A stretch of 38,284 bases of DNA from assembly GCA_000176735.1 (NCBI GenBank), contig ADBE01000130.1, forward strand, positions 1 to 38,284, given 5' to 3'. A program made the position numbers and the translations under genes. Below, piece by piece: positions 8,124 through 17,318 of this stretch (position 1 is the stretch's first letter; every line of letters starts with the position of its first letter). The notes below the pieces were generated by a model. It made no database searches. It was not told the origin of the DNA and saw nothing but the letters and a program-made list of their open reading frames with translations. The stretch is from Neisseria polysaccharea ATCC 43768 (GTDB lineage Bacteria; Pseudomonadota; Gammaproteobacteria; Burkholderiales; Neisseriaceae).

Positions 8124-8138
8124 GTGAATTTAATTCAC
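8124..8138. promoter_or_regulatory. Candidate LysR operator palindrome
   Basis: GTGAATTTAATTCAC is a perfect 7-1-7 palindrome located between the divergent LysR and aldo-keto reductase genes, 26 bases from the LysR start. Position and symmetry suit a LysR-type binding site; the assignment is inference. Confidence 0.5.
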
Positions 8139-8205
8139 GACATCATAAAACCAAACCTAATTTATCTCAATAAAAACACGGGCTAAAATGGCTACACTTT
8201 CATGA

Positions 8206-9078
<873 letters not shown>

Positions 9079-9129
9079 CTGCAAATACAGTCAGGACAGG
9101 ACTTATACTGATTTTGTCAAAACGCATTT

Positions 9130-9158
9130 ATGCCGTCTGAAAGGCTTCAGACGGCATT
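9130..9158. terminator. DUS-pair terminator between convergent AKR and alr
   Basis: ATGCCGTCTGAA (9130-9141) and TTCAGACGGCAT (9147-9158). It lies between two converging genes and can serve both. Confidence 0.87.
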
Positions 9159-9173
9159 TTCGTTTGGACTTGA

Positions 9174-10232
9174 TTACTCGATATAAGTGAATTTTGCACG
9201 TTTGATATTGCACATCAATTCGTAAGGGATGGTTCCGGCCGCTTCGGCAACGGTATTGATGTTGACCGTATCGCCCCACAGTTCGACCTCGTGTCCCAAA
9301 CCTTCTTGCGAAGCGTCCAGCTCGATGGTCATCATATCCATAGAGACCCTGCCGATGACCCGGGTCAATTTACCGTCGACGGCGACGGGGGAGTTGGTTG
9401 GGGCACGGCGCGGATAACCGTCCGCATAACCGCAGGCAATCAGGCCGACGCGCGTAGATTTACTGGTATAAAATGTTGCACCATAACCGATAGGGGAGTG
9501 AGGCTGCAAAACGCGTTCGCCGAAAATACGGGTGGAAAGCCTCATCACGGGTTTCAGCCTGTCATCGCTGCCTCCGAACGGGGAAATGCCGTATAACGCC
9601 AAGCCCGCGCGCCCCCAATCCCTGCGTGCTTCGGGGATATTCAAAATAGCCGCCGAATTGGCAAGGCTTTCTTCGCCTTCCAGCCCTTTCGTACCCAAAT
9701 CGAATGCTTCCATCTGTATTTCCGTCATACCGCTTTCGGGTTCGTCCGCGCAGGAGAAATGCGAGAACTTGACAATACTGTCCACATATTCCGATTGTTT
9801 CAATGCCGCATATGCCGAAGCGTAATCATGAGGGAAAAATCCGGTACGGTGCATCCCCGAATCCATTTTCAACCAGACCTTGACAGGTTTTTTCCAATGA
9901 CGGGAAAGCAAAGCCTCAAGCTGCCATTGATTTCCGACTGCCGGCCAGAGCGAGTATTGTTCGACCGCTTCGTACTCTGATGCTTCAAATACGCCTTCCA
10001 AAAGGACAATCGGATGGGTAATGCCGCTCTCCCGCAGCCTGATTCCCTCGTCGATTGTCGCCACGGCAAAGCCGTCTGCCAAGTCTGCCAGCGCGAAAGC
10101 ACATCTGACCGCACCGTGTCCGTATGCGTCGGCCTTCAGTACCGCCAATAGCTTGCCTCCGTGCATTTCCTTCAAAATCTGATAATTGTGCCTAAGGTTG
10201 CCCAACCTGATCTGCACGTTCAAAGGGCGCAT
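9174..10232 (-). CDS. alr: Alanine racemase
   Basis: 352 residues from the ATG at 10232 (MRPLNVQIRLGNLRHNY), preferred over the longer in-frame extension because it matches the family N-terminus. The PLP lysine lies in the signature AVLKADAYGHGA near residue 35, and the second catalytic tyrosine in the C-terminal half in SPIGYGATF. The enzyme converts L-alanine to D-alanine for peptidoglycan, in the cytoplasm. Ends with a beta-domain (RVSMDMMTIELD, VELWGD, AGTIPYELMCNI). Divergent from the Lrp-type regulator at 10454, an arrangement in which Lrp-family proteins often control alanine metabolism; whether it does so here is inference. Confidence 0.94.
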   Translation of the reverse strand: MRPLNVQIRLGNLRHNYQILKEMHGGKLLAVLKADAYGHGAVRCAFALADLADGFAVATIDEGIRLRESGITHPIVLLEGVFEASEYEAVEQYSLWPAVGNQWQLEALLSRHWKKPVKVWLKMDSGMHRTGFFPHDYASAYAALKQSEYVDSIVKFSHFSCADEPESGMTEIQMEAFDLGTKGLEGEESLANSAAILNIPEARRDWGRAGLALYGISPFGGSDDRLKPVMRLSTRIFGERVLQPHSPIGYGATFYTSKSTRVGLIACGYADGYPRRAPTNSPVAVDGKLTRVIGRVSMDMMTIELDASQEGLGHEVELWGDTVNINTVAEAAGTIPYELMCNIKRAKFTYIE

Positions 10233-10453
10233 AAATTCATTCCTTACCAAACAAGTGTTTATTAGCAAAATTAAGAAATCAATTAGGGAATTATAATCCA
10301 ACGGCAAGGCTTTTAAAATATTAAAGACCCTTGTGTCTTCAAGCCGAAGCAGCAGTTTTCAGGTAGGAAGGCGGTTTGCTTTTCCTGATATAATCGCTTT
10401 CCCAAATTTATACTCTATTTGTTAAAATCAATAATAAATACAAGGCAATCCAA

Positions 10454-10918
10454 ATGAAAGAACTAGATAAAATCGATTTCCGCATCCTTAAGATCCTTCA
10501 ACAGAATGCCCGCATCCCGATGACGGAGCTTGCCGAGAAGGTAGGCTTGTCCACCACGCCCGTTACAGAGAGGGTGCGCCGTTTGGAGCGGGAACATTAT
10601 ATTTCCGGCTATCACGCCCACCTCAATCCCCATCTGTTGGGCAAACCGCTATTGGTTTTTGTCGAGCTGAAGCTGCAATCCAAATCGGGCAATATTTTCG
10701 AAGATTTCAAAAAAGAAGTGCTGAAAATTCCGCAAATTATGGAATGCCACTTGGTGTCGGGCGAATACGACTATCTGATTAAAGTACGTTTGCCCGATAT
10801 GTCTGCCTATCGGGATATGCTCGGCAATATTTTGTTACAACTTCCTGCCGCTTCGGAGAGTAGGAGTTATGTTGTGATGGAGGAGGTCAAAGAAAATCCG
10901 GTTTTGGATTTGGATTGA
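10454..10918 (+). CDS. Lrp/AsnC-family transcriptional regulator
   Basis: 154 residues, standard. N-terminal helix-turn-helix (LDKIDFRILKILQQNARI, then LAEKVGLSTTPVTERVRRLE), a hinge, and a C-terminal RAM/ACT-like ligand-binding domain (VFVELKLQSKSGNIFEDFKKEV, MECHLVSGEYDYLIKVRLPD). Feast-famine regulators of this type form octamers and sense amino acids, usually leucine or alanine. Lies between alr (divergent) and the two sibling sRNAs, which converge on it from the other strand. Neisseria carry more than one Lrp/AsnC gene; this is the copy next to the sRNA locus. Regulon not deducible. Confidence 0.9.
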   Translation: MKELDKIDFRILKILQQNARIPMTELAEKVGLSTTPVTERVRRLEREHYISGYHAHLNPHLLGKPLLVFVELKLQSKSGNIFEDFKKEVLKIPQIMECHLVSGEYDYLIKVRLPDMSAYRDMLGNILLQLPAASESRSYVVMEEVKENPVLDLD

Positions 10919-10996
10919 ATATTTCAGACCGGATATGCGGTTTGACACCTAAATGAAACATAACAACATCACGCACAGAGGCTTGTTGCTTCAGAT

Positions 10997-11088
10997 AAAA
11001 AAATGCACACATTCAATAGAATGTGTGCCAAGTCTACAAAGGAGAAATAGAGGAGAAACTATTAACTGACTACTCGAACCAGCTAACG
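10997..11088 (-). ncRNA. Sibling sRNA, distal copy (NmsR / RcoF / NgncR_162-163 type)
   Basis: Minus-strand small RNA of about 92 nt. Its 3' end is an intrinsic terminator: stem 11005-11028 (ten-base arms, four-base loop) followed by a T7 run on that strand. Just upstream of the hairpin is an unpaired CU-rich stretch (TTTCTCCTCTATTTCTCC), an anti-Shine-Dalgarno seed. A CATAAT -10 lies at 11095-11100 with a weak TTGCTT -35. About 58 bases are shared with a second copy 203 bases away. Location between the Lrp-family gene and dsbB, the tandem pair and the seed match the known Neisseria sibling sRNAs, which repress central-carbon and amino-acid metabolism genes with Hfq. Exact 5' end inferred from the promoter. 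Confidence 0.88.
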
Positions 11089-11199
11089 AAATGAATTATG
11101 CAGCTTTTCCGGTCAAAAAGCAAGCGTTTTTCTTGTTAAATTTCTTAAAGAATGGAATTTCAAACAATAAAAGTAATTAAATTTCAAAAAAAGCGGAGA

Positions 11200-11288
11200 T
11201 AAAAAATGCACACATTCGGTTGAATGTGTGCCAAGTCTACAAAGGAGAAATAGAGGAGAAAAATCAAGCTGCATCAAGCAACTCAACG
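11200..11288 (-). ncRNA. Sibling sRNA, proximal copy (NmsR / RcoF / NgncR_162-163 type)
   Basis: Second copy, about 89 nt on the minus strand. Terminator stem at 11208-11231, the loop differing from the other copy, followed by T6. The same CU-rich anti-Shine-Dalgarno stretch occurs at about 11242-11262. It has the better promoter. The 5' portion differs from the distal copy, so the two may be expressed under different conditions while sharing targets. I cannot tell which published name belongs to which copy. Confidence 0.88.
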
Positions 11289-11294
11289 GCGGTA

Positions 11295-11323
11295 ATTATC
11301 CGCCGTTTCTTATCTGCTGTCAA
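11295..11323 (-). promoter_or_regulatory. Promoter of the proximal sibling sRNA
   Basis: On the minus strand a perfect TTGACA (11318-11323) and GATAAT (11295-11300) are spaced by 17 bases, placing the transcript start near 11288. Strong sigma70 consensus. The rest of 11324-11700 holds no gene that I can support; an open stretch at 11220-11462 overlaps the sRNA and is not credible. Confidence 0.7.
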
Positions 11324-11700
11324 TTATTTTTTGAAAATTTACCCGACCGATTCAAATTTTGCAAAAAACTTGCCCGATGGCTATCCGGTAACAAATTCCC
11401 TCAAAAGCCCGGCAATCCGCTTATTCAAAAAATCATATGCTTTCATTGAAATAAACTTTTGATTTTTCTTTATCGGCTGTTGCTTTTGATTCGCTAAATT
11501 TGCCGAAATTCAAATCCTCCGGATGTATTTTTTTGCGGGCATTGTGCGGGCAAATCGCCGTTTTGTCCCTTGTCAGGTTTTATGCATATCAGGTAAAACC
11601 GAAATCGTCCGCACCTGTCCGGTGTCGATTCGTCCCTTGCCATCTCGGGATATATCCAGCAAAATCGGCATATCGGTATTTTGATTGGTGTGTTGAGAAA

Positions 11701-12189
11701 ATGACCCCGTTATTTAGAAAAGCCGTTTGGCTGCTGTTTGCCGTTTCGGTCTGTGCATTTGCCGGTTCTTTGGCGGCACAGTATATTTTGGGTATGGAGC
11801 CTTGCGTTTTGTGTATCAGTCAGCGGTTATGCGTTTTGGCAACCGCATTATGTGCGGCAATTGTCCTGATGTGCAGACCAAGAAGAAGGGCGGGCGGTTT
11901 GTTCGGTGCTGTCTTTATCAGCATTCCGGCCGTTACGGGTATTTCTGTTGCGGCATATCAGTTGTGGCTGCAGTCGCTGCCGCCGGGTACGGCTCCTTCA
12001 TGCGGTGCGCCGTGGACGTTTCGATTGAAGGGCTGGCCTTTGTTTGATTGGTTCGAGCCTGTCGTGCGCGGGTTCGGAAATTGTGCCGAACCGGATTATC
12101 TGCTCGGGGTCGCTTTGCCTGTTTGGAGTGCGGCGTATTTTCTGGCGGTTGTTCTGACGGTTTGGTGGGCGTGGGCAAGGGCTAAATAA
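11701..12189 (+). CDS. dsbB: DsbB, disulfide bond formation protein
   Basis: 162 residues from the ATG at 11701; the frame is open further upstream but without family similarity. Four membrane helices. Periplasmic loop 1 carries the quinone-linked pair in MEPCVLCISQR, as in E. coli CVLC, and loop 2 carries the second pair (TAPSCGAPW and FGNCAEPD). The protein reoxidises DsbA and passes electrons to the quinone pool in the inner membrane. A DUS hairpin follows, shared with convergent yebC. Confidence 0.92.
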   Translation: MTPLFRKAVWLLFAVSVCAFAGSLAAQYILGMEPCVLCISQRLCVLATALCAAIVLMCRPRRRAGGLFGAVFISIPAVTGISVAAYQLWLQSLPPGTAPSCGAPWTFRLKGWPLFDWFEPVVRGFGNCAEPDYLLGVALPVWSAAYFLAVVLTVWWAWARAK

Positions 12190-12193
12190 ATCA

Positions 12194-12220
12194 ATGCCGT
12201 CTGAAAGGTTCAGACGGCAT
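12194..12220. terminator. DUS-pair terminator between convergent dsbB and yebC
   Basis: ATGCCGTCTGAA (12194-12205) and TTCAGACGGCAT (12209-12220) with a three-base loop, only five bases after the dsbB stop. Confidence 0.85.
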
Positions 12221-12245
12221 TGTCGGATGCTTGTGCTATACGGTA

Positions 12246-12974
12246 TCAGTCTAAATTCAGTACGGCAGAAGTATAAACGTCTTGTACGTCGTCTAAATCT
12301 TCCAGCGCGTCAATCAGCTTCTGCATCTTGACGGCATCGTCGCCGGAGAGTTCGGTTTCGTTTTGGGCGCGCATGGTTACGTCGCCGTCAACGGATTTGT
12401 AACCCGCCGCTTCGAGAGCGGATTTCACGCCCGCCCAATCGTTTGGCGCGGTGATGACCTCGATGGAACCGTCGTCGTTGGCAACCACGTCTTCTGCACC
12501 GGCTTCCAAAGCCGCTTCCATCAGCGCGTCTTCATCAACCCCGGGTTCAAATACCAAATAACCTTGATGTACGAAGTTGAACGCTACGCAGCCGTCGGTA
12601 CCCAAGTTACCGCCGTTTTTGGTGAACGCATGGCGTACGTCCGCAACGGTGCGGGTTTTGTTGTCGGTCAGGCAGTCCACCATCAGCGCTGCACCGCCGA
12701 TGCCGTAGCCTTCGTAGCGCAATTCGATGTATTCCACACCCTCTAAGTTACCCGTACCTTTATCGATGGCGCGTTGCACATTGTCTTTGGGCATATTGTT
12801 TTCGGCTGCTTTTTCCAAAGCCAGGCGCAGGCGCGGGTTGGCACCGGGGTCGCCGCCGCCCATACGCGCCGCAACGGTGATTTCTTTGATTAAACGGGTA
12901 AAGATTTTGCCGCGTTTGGCATCCTGACGGGCTTTTTTATGCTGGATATTCGCCCACTTGCTATGGCCTGCCAT
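12246..12974 (-). CDS. yebC: YebC/PmpR-family transcription or translation regulator
   Basis: 242 residues, full length for the YebC/TACO1 family. Signature N-terminus [22 protein letters not shown] (seen as [14 protein letters not shown] then ARQDAKRG), then [32 protein letters not shown] and the acidic C-terminal lobe ending [15 protein letters not shown]. Long annotated as a DNA-binding regulator; recent work on the family favours a role in helping ribosomes through difficult sequences. Cytoplasmic, monocistronic. The 326-base gap to the next gene (12975-13300) holds one uptake word at 13091-13102 and otherwise only AT-rich promoter-like sequence. Confidence 0.93.
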   Translation of the reverse strand: MAGHSKWANIQHKKARQDAKRGKIFTRLIKEITVAARMGGGDPGANPRLRLALEKAAENNMPKDNVQRAIDKGTGNLEGVEYIELRYEGYGIGGAALMVDCLTDNKTRTVADVRHAFTKNGGNLGTDGCVAFNFVHQGYLVFEPGVDEDALMEAALEAGAEDVVANDDGSIEVITAPNDWAGVKSALEAAGYKSVDGDVTMRAQNETELSGDDAVKMQKLIDALEDLDDVQDVYTSAVLNLD

Positions 12975-13300
12975 AAATTTCCTTTCTTATTTCAAATAAT
13001 TAATCTGTTTTTGTCAGATTTTTTACGGTCGGCATTTTAACATAAGTTGCAAGTACCCAAAATATCCTGTTTTATGCCGTGCCGTTGTCGATGCCGTCTG
13101 AAAACGATTTCCTCCGCTTTCCGCTTAAAAATAAAGAAATATTTTAATTAACGATATTTTACGGTATGATGGCACAGCTTCTCCCCGATTGTTGACAATT
13201 GAAGGCATCTGTTGCGGCAAATACGGTCTGCTCGCCGTGTTTCCTTATTGGAATGTCTTTGGGAAAGCAGTCATTTTAATCGTAAGATAAGGTTTATTTT

Positions 13301-14719
13301 ATGGAAAATATATTGTCTGTTCTGGTGGGTACAGTCAATCGGTTCCTTTGGGACTACCTGCTGATTTATGCCCTTTTGGGTATCGGTCTGTTTTTTACGC
13401 TGTATCTCGGTGCGCCACAGATTTTGAAGTTTGGCGCGGGGTTTAAATCCGTATTCGGCGGTTTGTTTGCCAAAAGGGATAAAGACGATAAGTCTTTATC
13501 GCAGTTTCAGGCACTTGCGGTTGCCGTATCAGCGCAAATCGGCACGGGCAATGTCGCCGGTGTGGCGACCGCCATTACCGCAGGCGGACCAGGCGCGATT
13601 TTTTGGATGTGGCTTTCTGCCGTTTTGGGGATGTCCACGATTTTTGCGGAGGCACTGCTGGCGCAGAAATACCGCGTCGTCAGCCACGGCAAATACATCG
13701 GCGGACCGGCGTTTTATATTACACACGGTCTGACTCCGAAAATCGGCAGGGGCGCGGCGCGTTTTTTGTCCGGTTTCTTTTCCATTGCGTTGATTATCGC
13801 ATTGGGCTTTATCGGTAATGCGACACAGGCAAACTCCATTGCTTCTGCCGTTACCATTGCATTTGATGTGCCTTCTTTGGCAGTCGGTATTGTGCTTGCC
13901 GTCCTTGCGGGCATGGTTGTGATTGGCGGCGTGAACCGTATTGCCAATATTGCCCAGTTTGTCGTGCCGTTTATGGCGGTTGTTTATATTTTGTGCGCCG
14001 TCGTTATCCTGTTTGAATTTTCCGACCATATTGTGCCGATGTTCAACCACATCTTTACCGCTGCCTTCAATCCCGAAGCCGTTTTGGGCGGTGCTGCGGG
14101 TATCGGTATGCGCGAAGCGATACGTTTTGGCGTGGCGCGCGGTCTGTTTTCCAACGAAGCAGGTATGGGTTCGACTCCGCACGCCCACGCGACTGCGGAT
14201 GTGAAGCATCCTGTGCAGCAAGGTATGGCGGCATTTGTCGGTGTATTTATCGATACGATTTTGGTATGTACGGCAACTGCGCTGATTATCTTGTTGACCG
14301 ATGCCAACCTTTCGGGAGAACAGGGCGCGGCGGTTACTCAATTTGCCTTTAACAAGGCATTTCCGGGCTTCGGTTCGCAATTGCTTGCCGTGTGTCTGAC
14401 CTTCTTCGCCTTTACCACTATCATCGGCTGGTATTATTTCGGCGAGTCCAACATCCGCTTCCTTTTCAGGGGAAGACACTTGGGCATCTATCGCGCATTG
14501 GTTCTGCTTGCCATTGTTTTGGGTACGCTCGGCAAAGTCGATTTGGTTTGGAGCCTGTCGGATATGTTCAACGGTTTTATGGTTATCCCCAACCTGATTG
14601 CCCTGTTCTTGCTGCGTAAGGAAATCCGTGCCATTTATGATGACTACCTGATGCAGGAAAAGGCGGGACAGGATTTGTCCTATCAGTATGAATTCCACGA
14701 GTTCCACGACAAGGGCTGA
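13301..14719 (+). CDS. Sodium:alanine/glycine symporter, AGCS family
   Basis: 472 residues with about 11 membrane helices, the AGCS (alanine or glycine:cation symporter) family. Recognisable motifs: QFQALAVAVSAQIGTGNVAGVATAI in the first third (the conserved GTGNI/VAGV), GGPGAIFWMWLSA, and FSNEAGMGSTPHAHA, the family signature. Imports alanine or glycine with Na+ across the inner membrane. Proximity to alr and an Lrp-type regulator suggests an alanine theme, but they are separated by other genes and are not one operon. The charged C-terminal tail (EFHEFHDKG) is cytoplasmic. Confidence 0.92.
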   Translation: MENILSVLVGTVNRFLWDYLLIYALLGIGLFFTLYLGAPQILKFGAGFKSVFGGLFAKRDKDDKSLSQFQALAVAVSAQIGTGNVAGVATAITAGGPGAIFWMWLSAVLGMSTIFAEALLAQKYRVVSHGKYIGGPAFYITHGLTPKIGRGAARFLSGFFSIALIIALGFIGNATQANSIASAVTIAFDVPSLAVGIVLAVLAGMVVIGGVNRIANIAQFVVPFMAVVYILCAVVILFEFSDHIVPMFNHIFTAAFNPEAVLGGAAGIGMREAIRFGVARGLFSNEAGMGSTPHAHATADVKHPVQQGMAAFVGVFIDTILVCTATALIILLTDANLSGEQGAAVTQFAFNKAFPGFGSQLLAVCLTFFAFTTIIGWYYFGESNIRFLFRGRHLGIYRALVLLAIVLGTLGKVDLVWSLSDMFNGFMVIPNLIALFLLRKEIRAIYDDYLMQEKAGQDLSYQYEFHEFHDKG

Positions 14720-14733
14720 TGTCCGGCAAACAG

Positions 14734-14766
14734 AAAACCTCCCAATCTTCAGGAACGGGAGGTTTT
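14734..14766 (+). terminator. Intrinsic terminator after the alanine symporter
   Basis: AAAACCTCCC (14734-14743) pairs with GGGAGGTTTT (14757-14766) across a 13-base loop, 14 bases past the stop. A single uptake word follows at about 14773. Confidence 0.82.
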
Positions 14767-14782
14767 GCTTTTCAGACGGCAT

Positions 14783-15409
14783 TCAGATTACATAACCGTA
14801 CACGCTGACAAATTGGGTGATGCTGCCGCCTAATACGAACAGATGCCAGATTCCGTGCCCGTGTCGGATTTTTTCATCGTTTACAAACCAGTAAATGCCG
14901 ACGCTGTACAGCATACCGCCTGCCGCCAGCCAAGCCAGTCCTGCCGGCGGGAGTGAGGCTGTCAGGGATTTCATTACCGCCAAGACCATCCAGCCCATTA
15001 CGATATAAATCGCAATAGACAGCAGACGTTTTTCGCTTTTCCGTCCGATAGTGAGTTCTTGTGCGATTCCTGCAGCCGCCAGCAGCCAGGACAGTGAAAA
15101 TACCGTCCAGCCCGGCCCGTTTCTCAAAGAAACCAGTGCAAACGGTGTGTAGCTTCCGGCAATAAGCACATAAATCATGCAGTGGTCGGTTTTTTTCAAA
15201 ATGCTTTTCAGTTTTCCGGCTGCAATTCCGTGGTACAGCGAGGAACTCAAATAGAGCAGAAGAAGGCTGATGCCGTAAACCGATACGCTGAAGATACGGT
15301 AGCCGTCCCCGTGTCCTATGGTTTTCAGCAGCATCAGCACCAAACCTGCCGCCGCCAGAATCAAACCGCTCAAATGGCTGTAAGTATTGAAGCGTTCGCC
15401 TGCATACAT
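14783..15409 (-). CDS. Hemolysin III / PAQR-family membrane protein
   Basis: 208 residues, seven predicted membrane helices, the hemolysin III (YqfA/TrhA, PAQR) family. Typical residues are visible: ERFNTYSHLSG near the start, SSSLYHG, KKTDHCMIYVLIAGSYTPF and the final HGIWHLFVLGGSITQF. The conserved Ser/His/Asp set forms a metal site in this superfamily. In E. coli the relative TrhA affects membrane energetics and lipid homeostasis; haemolytic activity was only shown for a Bacillus homologue, so the name should not be taken as a virulence claim. Monocistronic, convergent with the symporter. Confidence 0.88.
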   Translation of the reverse strand: MYAGERFNTYSHLSGLILAAAGLVLMLLKTIGHGDGYRIFSVSVYGISLLLLYLSSSLYHGIAAGKLKSILKKTDHCMIYVLIAGSYTPFALVSLRNGPGWTVFSLSWLLAAAGIAQELTIGRKSEKRLLSIAIYIVMGWMVLAVMKSLTASLPPAGLAWLAAGGMLYSVGIYWFVNDEKIRHGHGIWHLFVLGGSITQFVSVYGYVI

Positions 15410-15551
15410 CGCACAATCTTTCGGGAAAGTAGAGGCAGTCAGTTTACGCCGATACTTTTGCCTCTGTGTGGGATTTACTCTTTGCCTACACTGTGAATAT
15501 TCTTGAAAATGCGTGTGTTAAAATCTGTTTTTTATTTTCAGACGGCATTTT

Positions 15552-16910
15552 ATGTTGAATCCATCCCGAAAACTGGTTGAGCTGGTCCGTATTTTGGAAG
15601 AAGGCGGTTTTATTTTCAGCGGCGATCCCGTACAGGCGACGGAGGCTTTGCGCCGCGTGGACGGCAGTACGGAGGAAAAAATCATCCGTCGGGCGGAGAT
15701 GATCGACAGGAACCGTATGCTGCGGGACACGTTGGAACGTGTGCGTGCGGGGTCGTTCTGGTTGTGGCTGGCAGCAGCGATGTTTACATTTTTTACCGGT
15801 TTTTCCGGTGCGTATCTTCTGATGGACAGCCAAGGGCTGAATTTCTTCCTGATTTTGGCGGGCGTGTTGGGCATGAATACGCTAATGTTGGCGGTATGGT
15901 TGGCAACGTTGTTCCTGCGCGTGAAAGTGGGGCGGTTTTTCAGCAGTCCGGCGACGTGGTTTCGGGGCAAAGACCCTGTAAATCAGGCGGTGTTGCGGCT
16001 GTATGCGGACGAGTGGCGGCAACCTTCTGTACGTTGGAAAATAGGCGCAACGTCGCACAGCCTGTGGCTCTGCACGCTGCTCGGAATGCTGGTGTCGGTA
16101 TTGCTGCTGCTTTTGGTGCGGCAATATACGTTCAACTGGGAAAGCACGCTGTTGGGCGATTCGTCTTCAGTACGGCTGGTGGAAATGTTGGCATGGCTGC
16201 CTGCGAAACTGGGTTTTCCCGTGCCTGATGCGCGGGCGGTCATCGAAGGTCGTCTGAACGGCAATATTGCCGATGCGCGCGCGTGGTCGGGCTTGTTGGT
16301 CGGCAGCATAGTTTGCTACGGCATCCTGCCGCGCCTGCTGGCTTGGGCGGTATGCAAAATCTTTTTGAAAACAAGCCAAAGCAAGCTGGATTTAGAGAAA
16401 CCTTATTATCAGGCGGTCATCCGCCGTTGGCAGACGCAAATCGTCGATGCGGATACGCATCAGGAAACCGTGTCCGCCGTTTCGCCGAAAATCGTCTTGA
16501 ACGATGCGCCGAAATGGGCGGTCATGCTGGAAACCGAGTGGCATGAAGGGACGTGGTTCGAGGGCAGGCTGGCGCAGGAATGGCTGGATAAGGGCGTTGC
16601 CGCCAATCGGGAACAGGTTGCCGCACTGGAAGCGGAGTTGAAGCAGAAACCGGCGCAACTGCTTATCGGCGTACGCGCCCAAACTGTGCCGGACCGGGGT
16701 GTGTTGCGGCAGATTGTCCGACTCTCGGAAGCGGCGCAGGGCGGCGCGGTGGTGCAGCTTCTGGCGGAACAGGGGCTTTCAGACGACCTTTCGGAAAAGC
16801 TGGAACATTGGCGTAACGCGCTGACCGAATGCGGCGCGGCGTGGCTGGAACCAGACAGGGCGGCGCAGGAAGGTCGTCTGAAAACCGAAGCGGGGCTGCA
16901 TAATGGATAG
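15552..16910 (+). CDS. DUF2868 membrane protein
   Basis: 452 residues with four to five membrane segments: two near residues 70-130 (LWLAAAMFTFFTGFSGAYLLM, then NFFLILAGVLGMNTLMLAV), two near 175-280, then a soluble C-terminal half. Matches the DUF2868 family by layout and by its neighbour: DUF2868 genes typically sit upstream of a DUF3482 GTPase gene, as here. Function unknown; a membrane-GTPase pair acting at the envelope is a reasonable guess. The gene has three AGGTCGTCTGAA-type words (16247-16258, 16871-16882, and inverted at 16778-16789). Overlaps the next gene by eight bases, so it is probably co-translated. Confidence 0.82.
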   Translation: MLNPSRKLVELVRILEEGGFIFSGDPVQATEALRRVDGSTEEKIIRRAEMIDRNRMLRDTLERVRAGSFWLWLAAAMFTFFTGFSGAYLLMDSQGLNFFLILAGVLGMNTLMLAVWLATLFLRVKVGRFFSSPATWFRGKDPVNQAVLRLYADEWRQPSVRWKIGATSHSLWLCTLLGMLVSVLLLLLVRQYTFNWESTLLGDSSSVRLVEMLAWLPAKLGFPVPDARAVIEGRLNGNIADARAWSGLLVGSIVCYGILPRLLAWAVCKIFLKTSQSKLDLEKPYYQAVIRRWQTQIVDADTHQETVSAVSPKIVLNDAPKWAVMLETEWHEGTWFEGRLAQEWLDKGVAANREQVAALEAELKQKPAQLLIGVRAQTVPDRGVLRQIVRLSEAAQGGAVVQLLAEQGLSDDLSEKLEHWRNALTECGAAWLEPDRAAQEGRLKTEAGLHNG

Positions 16911-17280
16911 TGAAGCGCAACGGAGACACAACAGGCGCATTGCTTCAATTAGAACGGGCAAAGCGTGGCTGATGAATGACAGCAAATGGCAAAAAATTTT
17001 CGATGTGGTTTTTGCAGAAACAGGGCAACAGTTTGCCAAAGCCAAAATGTTGGGCGATGAGCGGATGTATGATATGCGTTTGGAAATTTATTCGGAAGAT
17101 TTACGCGGTTACAGTGATGATTGGATTGCCGGCCCGCTGAAGTTGTCCGAAATCGAATATATTGAAACAGTCCTGCCTCCTGATGTCTGCGCGGCTCGCC
17201 TGACCCAAGCCATACGGGAGCGTGGGCAATACGAATTTGAAATAAAAGACCAAACCTTGACAATATACGGATACTTATAA
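16903..17280 (+). CDS. Small cytoplasmic protein of unknown function
   Basis: 125 residues, overlapping the end of the DUF2868 gene by eight bases. An internal ATG at 16975 (MNDSKWQKIF) may be the better start, giving 101 residues. The pattern NDSKWQKIF followed by DDWIAGPLKLSEIEYIE recalls the small DUF6678-type proteins, but I am not sure. No signal peptide or membrane helix. Sandwiched between the DUF2868 and DUF3482 genes, so it is in the same transcription unit. Not a usual member of that pair; possibly inserted in Neisseria. Confidence 0.65.
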   Translation: MDSEAQRRHNRRIASIRTGKAWLMNDSKWQKIFDVVFAETGQQFAKAKMLGDERMYDMRLEIYSEDLRGYSDDWIAGPLKLSEIEYIETVLPPDVCAARLTQAIRERGQYEFEIKDQTLTIYGYL

Positions 17281-17318
17281 AGGTCGTCTGAACCCCATCT
17301 TTCTTATCACAAAACACC

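Noticed and set aside
11220-11462. An 80-residue open frame between the Lrp-type regulator and dsbB
   Set aside because: It overlaps the sibling sRNA on the other strand, has no ribosome binding site and resembles no protein family.
13529-14782. A 417-residue open frame antisense to the alanine symporter
   Set aside because: It lies wholly over a well-supported membrane transporter and has a composition expected of a shadow frame (rich in His, Arg, Gln).
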